A stretch of 64,000 bases of DNA from the NCBI RefSeq assembly GCF_029936995.1, contig NZ_JAPYRE010000001.1, positions 372,001 through 436,000 on the forward strand. Reading direction: 5' to 3'. A model generated the notes under the pieces. It did no database searches. It had not been told where the DNA came from and saw only the letters and a program-made list of their open reading frames with translations. The DNA is from Henriciella sp. (lineage in GTDB: Bacteria; Pseudomonadota; Alphaproteobacteria; Caulobacterales; Hyphomonadaceae). This document shows, piece by piece, positions 8,197 to 15,808 of the stretch; the stretch's first letter is position 1, and each line of letters begins with the position of its first letter. A program made the position numbers and the translations under genes.

Positions 8197-9231
8197 CTAG
8201 CGTGGACTTATTTTCCAGACCAGGGTGTCCACGCCAATCTGGGCTTCTATGTCCATGAACTGGCGGTGCGCGTGAATGGCTCCGCGCCAGAGTTCGCTCC
8301 AGCAGGCAAGGAGATTACTGCGCCGTGGGCCCTCCAGGCCACGGGCGATACGCAATCCCGACTGGGTCAACGTGAACACGTCACCGCTTGCCGGAGAAAT
8401 TTCGGTTTCGTCGCCCATACCGGCAAACATGGCGGCAAGAAACCGGGCCGCATCGGCTGGGCCTCCATCGGTTGCGCCGACAAGGCTGGCTGTGGCGCGA
8501 TACTGTTGAAGCCCCGTCAGCCGTGCGGCAAGGCAGGCGAGCTCAAGGGCTCTCTGGGTTCCGAGTACACCACAAAGCTCATGAACTCCGTTGCGGATAT
8601 ACTCCATAGCATAGTTGCGATTGGCCTTGGCGAGGCGTGTTTCGTTCCATTCGCCGGGCGGCGGAGCGGGCTGCTGTTCCGGATCGTAAGGCGGCGGTAC
8701 TTCGTCCGGACGGAATTGCAGGCGCTCAGAGTCAGAGAGATCGTGATCGAATTCCCGGAAATAACCGCAGAGGCCGAACTGGCCAGTCATGTCTTCTGAA
8801 ACACATACGAAGCCAAGCCGCGGATTACCGAGGCTCACCCCATTCTGCGCGTACCATCCATTGAGGAAGCCGCGGCTTGCCTCGACCGGTATTCCACAGA
8901 TGGCAGGGCCGGCATACATCCAGCGCGGATAGCGGAAGCGGACCCAGGCCTTGGTGTCGCTTTCTTCCATGTATTCGACGCCGACTCCACCCATATTATT
9001 GGATAGCACGTGGTAACGTGCACAGGCGACGGCATCCGGCAGGCCGTCGAGGCCGAGTTTCCTGAAGCTGGAGAGGAATTTTTCTTCATGCTGGGCGCGG
9101 AACAGACGGAACATCCAGTCGCCGATGACGGCCGGACCTTCTCGTGTCGCGACCATGAGTTCCAGGCCGAGTAAGAACTGGTGATGTAGTTCGGCCTGAG
9201 CCTCTATCGCTGCGAGATCGGTTCTGGACAT
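8197..9231 (-). CDS. Conserved-looking hypothetical protein, 344 residues
   Basis: I do not recognise this family. The product is soluble, with no signal peptide or membrane segment. It has a helical N-terminus (AELHHQFLLGLELMVATREG), a Trp/Tyr-rich middle (WVRFRYPRWMYAGPAICGIP, RGFLNGWYAQNG), a proline-rich loop near residue 190-205 (PPPYDPEQQPAPPPGEW) and a helical C-terminus. Cysteines at the middle GLCGYF and the later HELCGVLG and LELACLAARL could be buried or functional. It starts 14 bp from the rlmH stop on the same strand and is followed by the SDR gene, so an operon rsfS-rlmH-this gene-SDR is plausible. A link to the SDR substrate is an inference from adjacency only. Confidence 0.75.
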   Translation of the reverse strand: MSRTDLAAIEAQAELHHQFLLGLELMVATREGPAVIGDWMFRLFRAQHEEKFLSSFRKLGLDGLPDAVACARYHVLSNNMGGVGVEYMEESDTKAWVRFRYPRWMYAGPAICGIPVEASRGFLNGWYAQNGVSLGNPRLGFVCVSEDMTGQFGLCGYFREFDHDLSDSERLQFRPDEVPPPYDPEQQPAPPPGEWNETRLAKANRNYAMEYIRNGVHELCGVLGTQRALELACLAARLTGLQQYRATASLVGATDGGPADAARFLAAMFAGMGDETEISPASGDVFTLTQSGLRIARGLEGPRRSNLLACWSELWRGAIHAHRQFMDIEAQIGVDTLVWKISPR

Positions 9232-9244
9232 ATCGGATATACGC

Positions 9245-9706
9245 TCAAGCCTTGTGATAGGGGAGGCCAGCCTCGATGCTTATGGCTCGATAAAGCTGTT
9301 CGGCAAGCATGGCGCGAACGAGCCTGTGCGGCCAGGTCTGCTGGCCGAATGCCATTGTTTCGTTAACCGCATCACGAACAGCACCGCCATAACCTTCCGC
9401 CCCGCCGATCATGAAACACAGATCGCTGATCCCCCGGTCACGAAGGCGGGCAAGATAGGCAGAGAAGTCTTCGGAACGATATTCACGTCCGAACTCGTCC
9501 AGACGTATGGCATGCGCGCCTTGGGGCAGTTTAGCCAAGAGCTTTTCGGCTTCACCGTCCAGGTTGCTGCTGTCAACTTCAATGATGTCGAGGCTGCGAT
9601 AGCCAAGCGCGCGACCAGCCTTGCGAAAGCGCGTGGCATAATCCTTTACGAGGTCGAGCTCGGGACCTGACTTCAGGCGCCCGACAGAAAGGATGGTAAT
9701 ACGCAC
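9245..9706 (-). CDS. rlmH: 23S rRNA (pseudouridine1915-N3)-methyltransferase RlmH
   Basis: The 153-residue protein has the full-length SPOUT methyltransferase fold of RlmH, which uses S-adenosylmethionine to methylate pseudouridine 1915 in helix 69 of assembled 70S ribosomes. Visible family marks are the N-terminal MRITILSVGRLKSGPE, the trefoil-knot segment LCFMIGGAEGYG and the C-terminal HRLVRAMLAEQLYRA with terminal YHK. The gene follows rsfS with a 20-bp gap, the usual alphaproteobacterial order nadD-rsfS-rlmH. Confidence 0.96.
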   Translation of the reverse strand: MRITILSVGRLKSGPELDLVKDYATRFRKAGRALGYRSLDIIEVDSSNLDGEAEKLLAKLPQGAHAIRLDEFGREYRSEDFSAYLARLRDRGISDLCFMIGGAEGYGGAVRDAVNETMAFGQQTWPHRLVRAMLAEQLYRAISIEAGLPYHKA

Positions 9707-9726
9707 GCCAGTTGCCCCGGCGCCGA

Positions 9727-10134
9727 TCAGGCGTGGCCGTGGGCGCTACCGTCCGACCAGATCTTTTCGAGATTGTAGAAAGCGCGGACTTCAGGCCGGA
9801 ACAGGTGGATCACGATGTCACCGATATCCAGGAGGACCCAGTCAGCATTCGGCATGCCTTCCAGGCGAACCGGACGTCCGGTTGCGTCCTTGATAGTCTT
9901 GGCGAGGTGATCAGCAATCGAGGCCACGTGACGTGCCGAACGGCCAGACGCGATGACCATGATATCGGCGATCGACGACTTTCCTTCGAGATTGATGAGG
10001 GTGATATCCTCAGCCTTGTCGTCTTCGAGGGCGTTGGTGACGGTGTCTGCAAGCGCGCGAATTTCGTCAGCGCTGACATTCTTGGCCTTCAGGGGCTGCG
10101 TACTGGTAGCAGGCAGGGCTTCAGTTCCTTTCAT
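9727..10134 (-). CDS. rsfS: Ribosomal silencing factor RsfS
   Basis: RsfS binds ribosomal protein uL14 and blocks subunit joining when nutrients are scarce. The product (135 residues from the ATG at 10134) contains the family core: DKAEDITLINLEGKSSIADI, then VIASGRSARHVASIADHL, then WVLLDIGDIVIHLFRPEVR with FYNLEKIW. The upstream start at 10170 would add a 12-residue non-family extension; the ATG at 10134 has a GGAATCGAG ribosome site and was chosen. It sits between nadD and rlmH, the conserved order. Confidence 0.94.
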   Translation of the reverse strand: MKGTEALPATSTQPLKAKNVSADEIRALADTVTNALEDDKAEDITLINLEGKSSIADIMVIASGRSARHVASIADHLAKTIKDATGRPVRLEGMPNADWVLLDIGDIVIHLFRPEVRAFYNLEKIWSDGSAHGHA

Positions 10135-10173
10135 CTCGATTCCGAGGAATATAACACGCGTGGCGCACACTCT

Positions 10174-10842
10174 CTAGCGTTTTTGACCGGATGTGCGCAG
10201 TTGTGTGGATGATGTCAGGTCATAGGGAGCTTTCAGATAGACCCAGGCCGGTGCGGGACTCTCCGCCAGGAGTGCGGCATCGCGTTCGCGCAGGCGGTCT
10301 CCGGCATAGATATTGGCAAAAGGAGAGTGCAGGGCATCCGTACTGGCATGCGGGCGTGACACAACGCCTATGGGAAGAGTGTCAGCGACCTGGCGCCAGT
10401 TCCGCCAGTCATGAAAATTGCTCAGGCTATCTGCACCCATGAGCCAGACGAAATGTGCATTCGGACAATGTCGCGTGAAATGGCCGATCACATCCACGGT
10501 GTAGGTCACGCCTGCCCAATGCTCGAAATCGCTGACGAACATGCTCGGATTGTGGCCGATAAGCTCGCGGACATCGTGCAGCCGGTCATAAAAGTCGGCG
10601 GGTGGGGTTTTGAGCGGATTGCCCCGTGCGGGTAACCAGTAGATCCAGTCGAGACCGAGCCGCTTCAGCGCGGTTTCGGCAACGTGCAGATGGCCGGAGT
10701 GCGGCGGATTGAAAGAGCCGCCAAACAGGCCGATCCGTTGTGTTGTTGCAGGCGGTGGCAGGGTCCGCACGGGTGGCAGCAGGGGAGACGTCAAAGGATG
10801 AACCTTGTCACGGACGTGTCTGGCCGGTGCCGCGTACGACAT
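10174..10842 (-). CDS. nadD: Nicotinate-nucleotide adenylyltransferase NadD
   Basis: NadD joins ATP and nicotinate mononucleotide to give deamido-NAD in NAD synthesis. The 222-residue protein has the nucleotidyltransferase motif GLFGGSFNPPHSGHLHVAET (residues about 38-57), the WLMGADSLSNFHDWRNW segment, and the C-terminal SSTQLR motif, a match to the family ISST.iR. About 35 residues precede the core, rich in Pro and Arg. The chosen ATG at 10842 overlaps the proA end by 35 bp; a start further inside is possible because the extension is not conserved in type. Order proA-nadD-rsfS-rlmH is common in this class. Confidence 0.93.
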   Translation of the reverse strand: MSYAAPARHVRDKVHPLTSPLLPPVRTLPPPATTQRIGLFGGSFNPPHSGHLHVAETALKRLGLDWIYWLPARGNPLKTPPADFYDRLHDVRELIGHNPSMFVSDFEHWAGVTYTVDVIGHFTRHCPNAHFVWLMGADSLSNFHDWRNWRQVADTLPIGVVSRPHASTDALHSPFANIYAGDRLRERDAALLAESPAPAWVYLKAPYDLTSSTQLRTSGQKR

Positions 10843-12094
10843 ATTTGAAGATGGTCAGCTGTTCCGCCCCGACCGGTCCGCGGGCATGTATGCGGCCTGT
10901 GGCAATCCCGATCTCGGCACCCATCCCGAACTCACCGCCATCCGCAAACTGCGTCGATGCATTGTGTAGAACAATGCCAGCGTCGACCTGGGCAAGGAAG
11001 CGTTCTGCGGTGGTGGAGTTCTCGGTGATGATCAGTTCCGTATGGCCGGTGCCATACATCGCGATGTGCTGCATGGCTTCGTCAAGGTTTTCGACAATGC
11101 GGACCGAAAGCACTGGAGCGAGATATTCGGTGCGCCAGTCTTCTTCGCTGGCCGAGGTCATTTCCGGCAGGATGACCCGGGCGGCCTCGTCGCCGCGCAG
11201 TTCGCAGCCAGCGTCCCGCAGCGGCGCGGCAATTGCCGGTAGCAGGGTCTGAGCGAGCGATCGGTTGACCAGCAGTGTTTCCAGCGCCCCACAGATGCCG
11301 GTGCGGCGCATCTTGGCATTGAGAACAAGGCTGACGGCCTTCTCTGGGGCGGCGTCTGAGTCGATATATGCGTGGCAGAGACCTTCAAGATGGCCGATAA
11401 CAGGGACGCGCGCATCGGCCTGAACGCGGGCAACGAGCCCCTTGCCGCCGCGCGGCACGATCACATCAAGCTGTCCCTGAAGCCCGGCAAGCATATGGCC
11501 CACGGCTGCCCTGTCAGGCGTATCGACAAGCTGGATTGCATCCATCGGCAAGCCGGCACCCTTGAGCCCCGAGCGAAGTGCTGTTGCGATGGCGAGTGCC
11601 GATTGCAGGCTTTCGCTGCCTGCGCGCAGGATGGCGGCGTTGCCAGATCTCAGGCAAAGCGCGGCTGCGTCTGCGGTCACGTTCGGTCGGGCTTCATAAA
11701 TGATGCCGATAACGCCAAGTGGCGTGCGAACACGCGCGATATCGAGGCCGGATGGAACGCTCCAACGGGCAATCTCCGCCCCGACCGGGTCTGGCAGCCT
11801 GGCGATGTCACGTACGGCCCGGGCAATGGAGCTGATGCGCTCTGGATCGAGCGCGAGTCGGTCGAGCATGGCGTCGCTCAGCCCTTTGTCCCGGGCAGCG
11901 GCCATATCGCGCCCGTTTGCATCGAGTATCAGGCTTTCGGCGGCTTCCAGCGCATCGGCCATGGCATTAAGGCCAGTGGTGCGCTGTTCTGCCGTGATCG
12001 TGCCAAGCCGGGTTGATGCTGCGCGGGCACGCTGGCCCATCTCCAGCATGGAGTCTTCCAGTGTCAGGTCGTTGGATTCAGTGATCTGGCTCAT
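10808..12094 (-). CDS. proA: Glutamate-5-semialdehyde dehydrogenase (gamma-glutamyl phosphate reductase)
   Basis: ProA reduces gamma-glutamyl phosphate with NADPH in proline synthesis. The 428-residue protein belongs to the aldehyde dehydrogenase fold and shows MLEMGQRARAASTRLG at the N-terminus, RTPLGVIGIIYEARPNVTAD, the IVPRGGKGLV segment, HLEGLCHAYID and the catalytic-Cys segment RRTGICGALETLL. The start was placed at 12094 (MSQITES) rather than 12130 because the longer version adds a non-family LPRLCCKRL extension. The usual partner proB, often directly upstream in this class, is missing: trkH occupies that position. Confidence 0.95.
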   Translation of the reverse strand: MSQITESNDLTLEDSMLEMGQRARAASTRLGTITAEQRTTGLNAMADALEAAESLILDANGRDMAAARDKGLSDAMLDRLALDPERISSIARAVRDIARLPDPVGAEIARWSVPSGLDIARVRTPLGVIGIIYEARPNVTADAAALCLRSGNAAILRAGSESLQSALAIATALRSGLKGAGLPMDAIQLVDTPDRAAVGHMLAGLQGQLDVIVPRGGKGLVARVQADARVPVIGHLEGLCHAYIDSDAAPEKAVSLVLNAKMRRTGICGALETLLVNRSLAQTLLPAIAAPLRDAGCELRGDEAARVILPEMTSASEEDWRTEYLAPVLSVRIVENLDEAMQHIAMYGTGHTELIITENSTTAERFLAQVDAGIVLHNASTQFADGGEFGMGAEIGIATGRIHARGPVGAEQLTIFKYVVRGTGQTRP

Positions 12095-12170
12095 GACGAG
12101 CCTTTTGCAGCAAAGCCGCGGCAGCTGCAACTACAAGCCGCGTTCAGCAGGGCTGCAAGCAGGGCATCTA

Positions 12171-13625
12171 TCAGCCACGCCAGAAACGGGCTGTCATGAG
12201 GGTGAAAACGGCAACGAATTCAAGCCGTCCCAGGAGCATGGCAATCAGGCAAACCCATTTTGCGGGGTCCGACAGGGACTGGAAGGTACCGGATGGGCCA
12301 ATCACCGGGCCAAGGCCAGGGCCGACATTGGAGACAGAAGTGGCCGCCCCGGAAATCGAGGTCAGGAGATCCTCCCCCGTCATCGAGATCAGGATCGTCG
12401 CGGCCACGAACGTTGCCATGTAAAGGAAGACGAACACCATGACGGACTGGAGCGTATCCCCAGGTACTGTGCGACCGGCATAACGTATGCGTACGACGCG
12501 GTTAGGGCGTACGATCTGTGCTGCGTAGGCCATGACGGCCTTGAAGCTGATCTCCAGCCGGAACATCTTGATTCCGCAGGCGGCCGAACCAGCGCATCCG
12601 CCCATGAAGGTTGCGATCAGGAAGATCACGACGACCGGCTCGCCCCATGTGTCGTAAGGGGCTGATGCGTATCCCGTGCCGGTCATGATCGAGATAATGT
12701 TGAACAGCGCCTCCCTGAATCCGTGAAAGATGTGGTCGAAGATGGGCGGGTCCACGACAGCTTCATGCCAGATCACGATGACGGCCGAGAAGCCGAGCGC
12801 GAGGCAGACATAGAGGCGCGGCTGCGGGTCATTGATCATCGGGCGCCAGCGCCCGTGCAGCAGCATGAGTGTCAGAAGGCTGAAAGGCAGCCCGGCGATA
12901 AACATGAAGAAGGTTGCGGCGTAAGCGGCGGGGGTATCGGAAAAGAAGGCGAACGAGGCATCATGTGTCGAGTAGCCGCCTGCCGACATGGTGGTCATGG
13001 AGTGAGCGATCGCATCGAAGGCGCTCATGCCACAGGCGGCATAGACAATCGCGCAGGCCATGGAGATGATGATGTACACAATGCCCGTCTGTGCAGTGAT
13101 TTCGGTGATCCGCGGCAGGAACTTGCCGGAAACGTCAGAGCTTTCGATCTGGAAAAGCTGCATGCCGCCGACGCGCAGCATTGGCAGGATAGCGATGGCG
13201 GTCACGATGATGCCGATGCCGCCGATCCATTGCAGGATAGCGCGCCAGAGAAGGATGCCGCGAGGCGTGCTGTCGAGCCCCGTCATTACTGTTGAGCCGG
13301 TCGTTGTCAGTCCTGATACGGCTTCGAAAAGCGAGTCCGTGAAGGACATGCCGTAACTTATGAACGGGATCGTCGCGATAATCGGCAGGACGATCCAGAT
13401 CGCGACGGTCAGGAGGAAGGCTTCCCTTGCGCCGGTAGAGGGCGGAGCGCCCCCTGAGAGAACAGCGAGCCCGGCCCCGATAAGCAGGCTTATGGCTGAG
13501 GAAATCAGGAAGATCGACCATTGGTCGCTGCCGTCGGCAATATCGAGCAGCGCAGACGGGAGCATGGCGGCGCCCAGAAGGGCGATCATGATCCCGATGG
13601 CAAATATGACGGCACGTATCTGCAT
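12171..13625 (-). CDS. trkH: TrkH family potassium uptake protein
   Basis: The 484-residue integral membrane protein is a TrkH/KtrB-type K+ channel subunit. It has four membrane-pore-membrane repeats, seen in the four pore-loop sequences GLTTTGSTVM, TTMSAGGYSTHD, MTGTGYASAPYD and SVSNVGPGLGPV, each carrying the selectivity-filter glycine. It would act in the inner membrane with the cytoplasmic RCK protein TrkA, which is not in this window. It is divergent from mraZ across a 358-bp gap and precedes proA by 76 bp on the same strand. Confidence 0.93.
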   Translation of the reverse strand: MQIRAVIFAIGIMIALLGAAMLPSALLDIADGSDQWSIFLISSAISLLIGAGLAVLSGGAPPSTGAREAFLLTVAIWIVLPIIATIPFISYGMSFTDSLFEAVSGLTTTGSTVMTGLDSTPRGILLWRAILQWIGGIGIIVTAIAILPMLRVGGMQLFQIESSDVSGKFLPRITEITAQTGIVYIIISMACAIVYAACGMSAFDAIAHSMTTMSAGGYSTHDASFAFFSDTPAAYAATFFMFIAGLPFSLLTLMLLHGRWRPMINDPQPRLYVCLALGFSAVIVIWHEAVVDPPIFDHIFHGFREALFNIISIMTGTGYASAPYDTWGEPVVVIFLIATFMGGCAGSAACGIKMFRLEISFKAVMAYAAQIVRPNRVVRIRYAGRTVPGDTLQSVMVFVFLYMATFVAATILISMTGEDLLTSISGAATSVSNVGPGLGPVIGPSGTFQSLSDPAKWVCLIAMLLGRLEFVAVFTLMTARFWRG

Positions 13626-13879
13626 AGAAAAAAGGGCCTAACACCGAAAATCCTGAGAAGCCGTCAATTTCTTCATTTGGGGGCGTGTAAGCGTGCCGCT
13701 GATAAAGGTCACGTCTGGACTGGCATAGGGTAAAAAAATTCTGTGCTTTTTGGGCTTCTTTTTAACGCTCTGTAAACAAAGAATTTTCATCGAAAAAACA
13801 AGGGTGATTTCCTTGGGTTGTTGATAGTGTTCTGATAATTTCCTGTTTTGTTCATGATTTGGGCGCTTGTGGACGCGAC

Positions 13880-13891
13880 GAATCATGACTC
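13880..13891. promoter_or_regulatory. Paired GANTC (CcrM) sites upstream of mraZ
   Basis: GAATC (13880-13884) and GACTC (13887-13891) lie two bases apart and end just before the first MraZ box. CcrM methylates GANTC, and GcrA recognises such methylated sites in promoters. With gcrA in this window, cell-cycle input at the dcw promoter is a reasonable inference. Confidence 0.5.
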
Positions 13892-13893
13892 AG

Positions 13894-13928
13894 CCCCATT
13901 GGTTCCCAAATTTACCCATGCTATCCCA
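13894..13928 (-). promoter_or_regulatory. MraZ operator: four TGGGN boxes with exact 10-bp period
   Basis: Read on the minus strand, TGGGN boxes occupy 13894-13898, 13904-13908, 13914-13918 and 13924-13928, each separated by exactly 5 bp. A fifth box (13945-13949) lies 21 bp further on. E. coli MraZ binds TGGGN repeats with 5-nt spacers ahead of its own gene. The array ends 55 bp before the mraZ GTG, so it is very likely the autoregulatory site of the dcw operon. Confidence 0.85.
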
Positions 13929-13983
13929 ATTAATCATGAAATCGTCCCAAATCATGGGGGATGGGGAATAAGGGAAGCGGCTG

Positions 13984-14481
13984 GTGTTTGTTTCCACCTA
14001 CGAAACATCGCTTGATGCGAAAGGACGGGTCTCTGTGCCCGCACCCTTTCGTGCGGCCCTCTCCGGAGGAAATCGTATCTTTCTCTGGCCCGCCATCGAT
14101 GGTTCGGGTTGTCTGGAGGGTGGTGGCGATGACCTGATGGGGCTCTACCGTCAGACGCTCGCGCGCATGGCGCCCAATGACCCCAACCGCCGGGCCTTTA
14201 TGCACACAATCTTTACTCGCTCGGCCGATTTGAAGGTCGACGATACGGGCCGCATTTCAATTCCTGCGCCCCTGCTTGAGGCGGCCGGAATAGAAAAGAA
14301 GCTCGTTTTCGCGGGCGCTTTCGACAGGTTTCATGTCTGGGAGCCGTCGCGGTTCGCCGAATTTGATAGCCAGATGGCTGAAACCGCACGGGATAATCAG
14401 GATGCGCTGGCGGAGCCGTTCCAGCAGGCCATGGCGGCTGGGGGGCTGCCGGGGCTCGCGGCTGGGGGAGTTGAGGTATGA
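13984..14481 (+). CDS. mraZ: Transcriptional regulator MraZ
   Basis: MraZ is the first gene of most dcw clusters; it is an AbrB-fold DNA-binding protein that represses its own operon. The 165-residue product has two MraZ (SpoVT/AbrB-like) repeats: STYETSLDAKGRVSVPAPFR near the N-terminus and RSADLKVDDTGRISIPAPLL in the middle, each with the conserved D-x-K/T-GR segment. The GTG start at 13984 follows an AAGGGAAG ribosome site and gives the family N-terminus. The stop overlaps the rsmH ATG by 4 bp, indicating translational coupling. A matching TGGGN box array lies upstream. Confidence 0.95.
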   Translation: MFVSTYETSLDAKGRVSVPAPFRAALSGGNRIFLWPAIDGSGCLEGGGDDLMGLYRQTLARMAPNDPNRRAFMHTIFTRSADLKVDDTGRISIPAPLLEAAGIEKKLVFAGAFDRFHVWEPSRFAEFDSQMAETARDNQDALAEPFQQAMAAGGLPGLAAGGVEV

Positions 14482-15470
14482 CACACCGCCCGGTCCTTCT
14501 GGATGAGGTAGTCGTTGCCATGGCGCCGCGAGATGGCGAAGTGCATGTTGATGGCACATATGGCGGAGGCGGTTATGCGCGGGCCCTTCTTGCGGCAGCC
14601 GATTGCAAGGTGCTTGGTATCGACCGGGATCCAGATGCGATAGAGCGGGCCAGGGTGGCTGCGGGGGCTGAAGCTCAGCTGGTGCCGCTTCATGGGGCAT
14701 TTGGTGACATGCGGTCCCTGGTCGAGGGCGCAGGCTTTGAGCGTGTAGATGCGATTACGCTCGACCTTGGTGTCTCCTCTTTCCAGCTCGATGAAGCGGA
14801 GCGCGGTTTTTCCTTCATGCGGGACGGGCCGCTGGACATGCGAATGGGGCTTGCGGGGCCAAGCGCCGCGGATGTCGTGAACCAGATGGATGAGCGCGAT
14901 CTTGCTACAATTTTCTTCCGGCTTGGTGAGGAAAAGCAGTCCCGTCGCATCGCGCGGGCCATCGTTAAGCGCCGCCTTAAGGCTCCTTTCACCACAACAC
15001 TCGATCTTGCTGATTTGATCGAGGACGTGCTTGGCGGCAGGCGTGGGGCGAAAACTCACCCGGCTACCCGGTCATTCCAGGCGATCAGGATGTTCGTCAA
15101 TGACGAACTGGGCGAGCTTGCCAGGGCGCTGGAGGCGTCGGAACACCTTCTGGACGAAGGGGGAAGGCTTGTCATCGTGACCTTCCACTCGCTGGAGGAC
15201 AGGATGGTGAAACTGTTCATGCGCGAACGCGCGGGGCTCATGGGGGGCGGTTCACGCCACATGCCGAAAAAAGATGAGGGTCCCGCACCCAGCTTCGCGC
15301 TTGCTTCGAAAAAGGCAACCGAGCCTTCCGAGGCCGAGCTTGCGGTCAATCCACGGGCGCGCTCTTCCAGGCTGCGTGTGGCGGTTCGCACCTCGGCTGC
15401 GCCGATGGGGGGTGTCGTTTCTACAGGGGTCGAGCTTCCTGACCTGGGAAGCCTGGAGGCAGCATCATGA
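14478..15470 (+). CDS. rsmH: 16S rRNA (cytosine1402-N4)-methyltransferase RsmH
   Basis: RsmH (MraW) uses S-adenosylmethionine to methylate C1402 in the ribosomal P site. The 330-residue protein starts THRPVLLDEVV and contains the SAM-binding GTYGGGGYARALL and LGIDRDPDAIERA segments. It also has DLGVSSFQLDEAERGFSFM, DMRMG, the VFGG-like VLGGRRG region, TRSFQAIRMFVNDEL and the C-terminal IVTFHSLEDRMVK. It overlaps mraZ and ftsL by 4 bp each (ATGA). Confidence 0.97.
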   Translation: MTHRPVLLDEVVVAMAPRDGEVHVDGTYGGGGYARALLAAADCKVLGIDRDPDAIERARVAAGAEAQLVPLHGAFGDMRSLVEGAGFERVDAITLDLGVSSFQLDEAERGFSFMRDGPLDMRMGLAGPSAADVVNQMDERDLATIFFRLGEEKQSRRIARAIVKRRLKAPFTTTLDLADLIEDVLGGRRGAKTHPATRSFQAIRMFVNDELGELARALEASEHLLDEGGRLVIVTFHSLEDRMVKLFMRERAGLMGGGSRHMPKKDEGPAPSFALASKKATEPSEAELAVNPRARSSRLRVAVRTSAAPMGGVVSTGVELPDLGSLEAAS

Positions 15471-15808
15471 GCCGGCGTGCATTCCTCGTGGGTCTGGCTG
15501 TCATCGGCCTCCTGGTTTTCAGTCTGTACCGGGCAAAGTATGGCGCGCGCGAAAGTGCCGACGAGATTGCGGCCGTCGAGAACCGCATCGAGGAGGCTAT
15601 CGAGGAGCGCAAGGTGCTTCTGGGTGAGCTCAGCCACTTGTCGCGTCAGGAATGGATCGAGGAATTCGCGCGCAATGAGCTGGGCATGAAGCCGGCCAGG
15701 GCGGAACAGTTCATCCGTGCAGATGAGCTTGATGAGCGCCTCGGCCCGGCCGTGGATGCTCACCTGGCCAGTGCGCCACAGACCGGAATGGAGGCCAGCG
15801 ATGACTGA
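15467..15808 (+). CDS. ftsL: Cell division protein FtsL-like
   Basis: A 113-residue single-pass protein between rsmH and ftsI, the fixed place of ftsL. It has a short cytoplasmic start (MSRR), one membrane helix (AFLVGLAVIGLLVFSLY) and a charged periplasmic coiled coil (about residues 30-65, rich in Glu/Arg with heptad Leu/Ile). The ELGMKPARAEQF segment that follows resembles the conserved LGM.P patch of FtsL. FtsL works with FtsB and FtsQ to activate FtsWI. Sequence conservation in this family is low, so identification rests on position and architecture. Confidence 0.88.
   Translation: MSRRAFLVGLAVIGLLVFSLYRAKYGARESADEIAAVENRIEEAIEERKVLLGELSHLSRQEWIEEFARNELGMKPARAEQFIRADELDERLGPAVDAHLASAPQTGMEASDD

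Larger units (their letters stand above)
13626..13983. other. Long intergenic region between trkH and mraZ
   Basis: This 358-bp gap is clearly more A+T-rich than its surroundings, with A and T runs at about 13730-13800. It must hold the divergent trkH and dcw promoters. The last 110 bp contain two GANTC sites and the phased MraZ boxes listed separately. A GATAAT hexamer lies at 13834-13839 and could be a -10 element. I looked for RNase P RNA, which sits upstream of mraZ in some relatives, and saw none of its conserved core. No small open frame with a good ribosome site was evident. Confidence 0.6.

Noticed and set aside
13626-13983. Possible RNase P RNA or other structured RNA upstream of mraZ
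   Set aside because: No conserved RNase P core sequence or long pairing pattern was seen; the A+T-rich region is better explained as promoter DNA.
14965-14980. TTAA pair inside rsmH resembling a CtrA box
   Set aside because: The half-sites are eight bases apart, lie in conserved coding sequence and lack the TTAAC extension.
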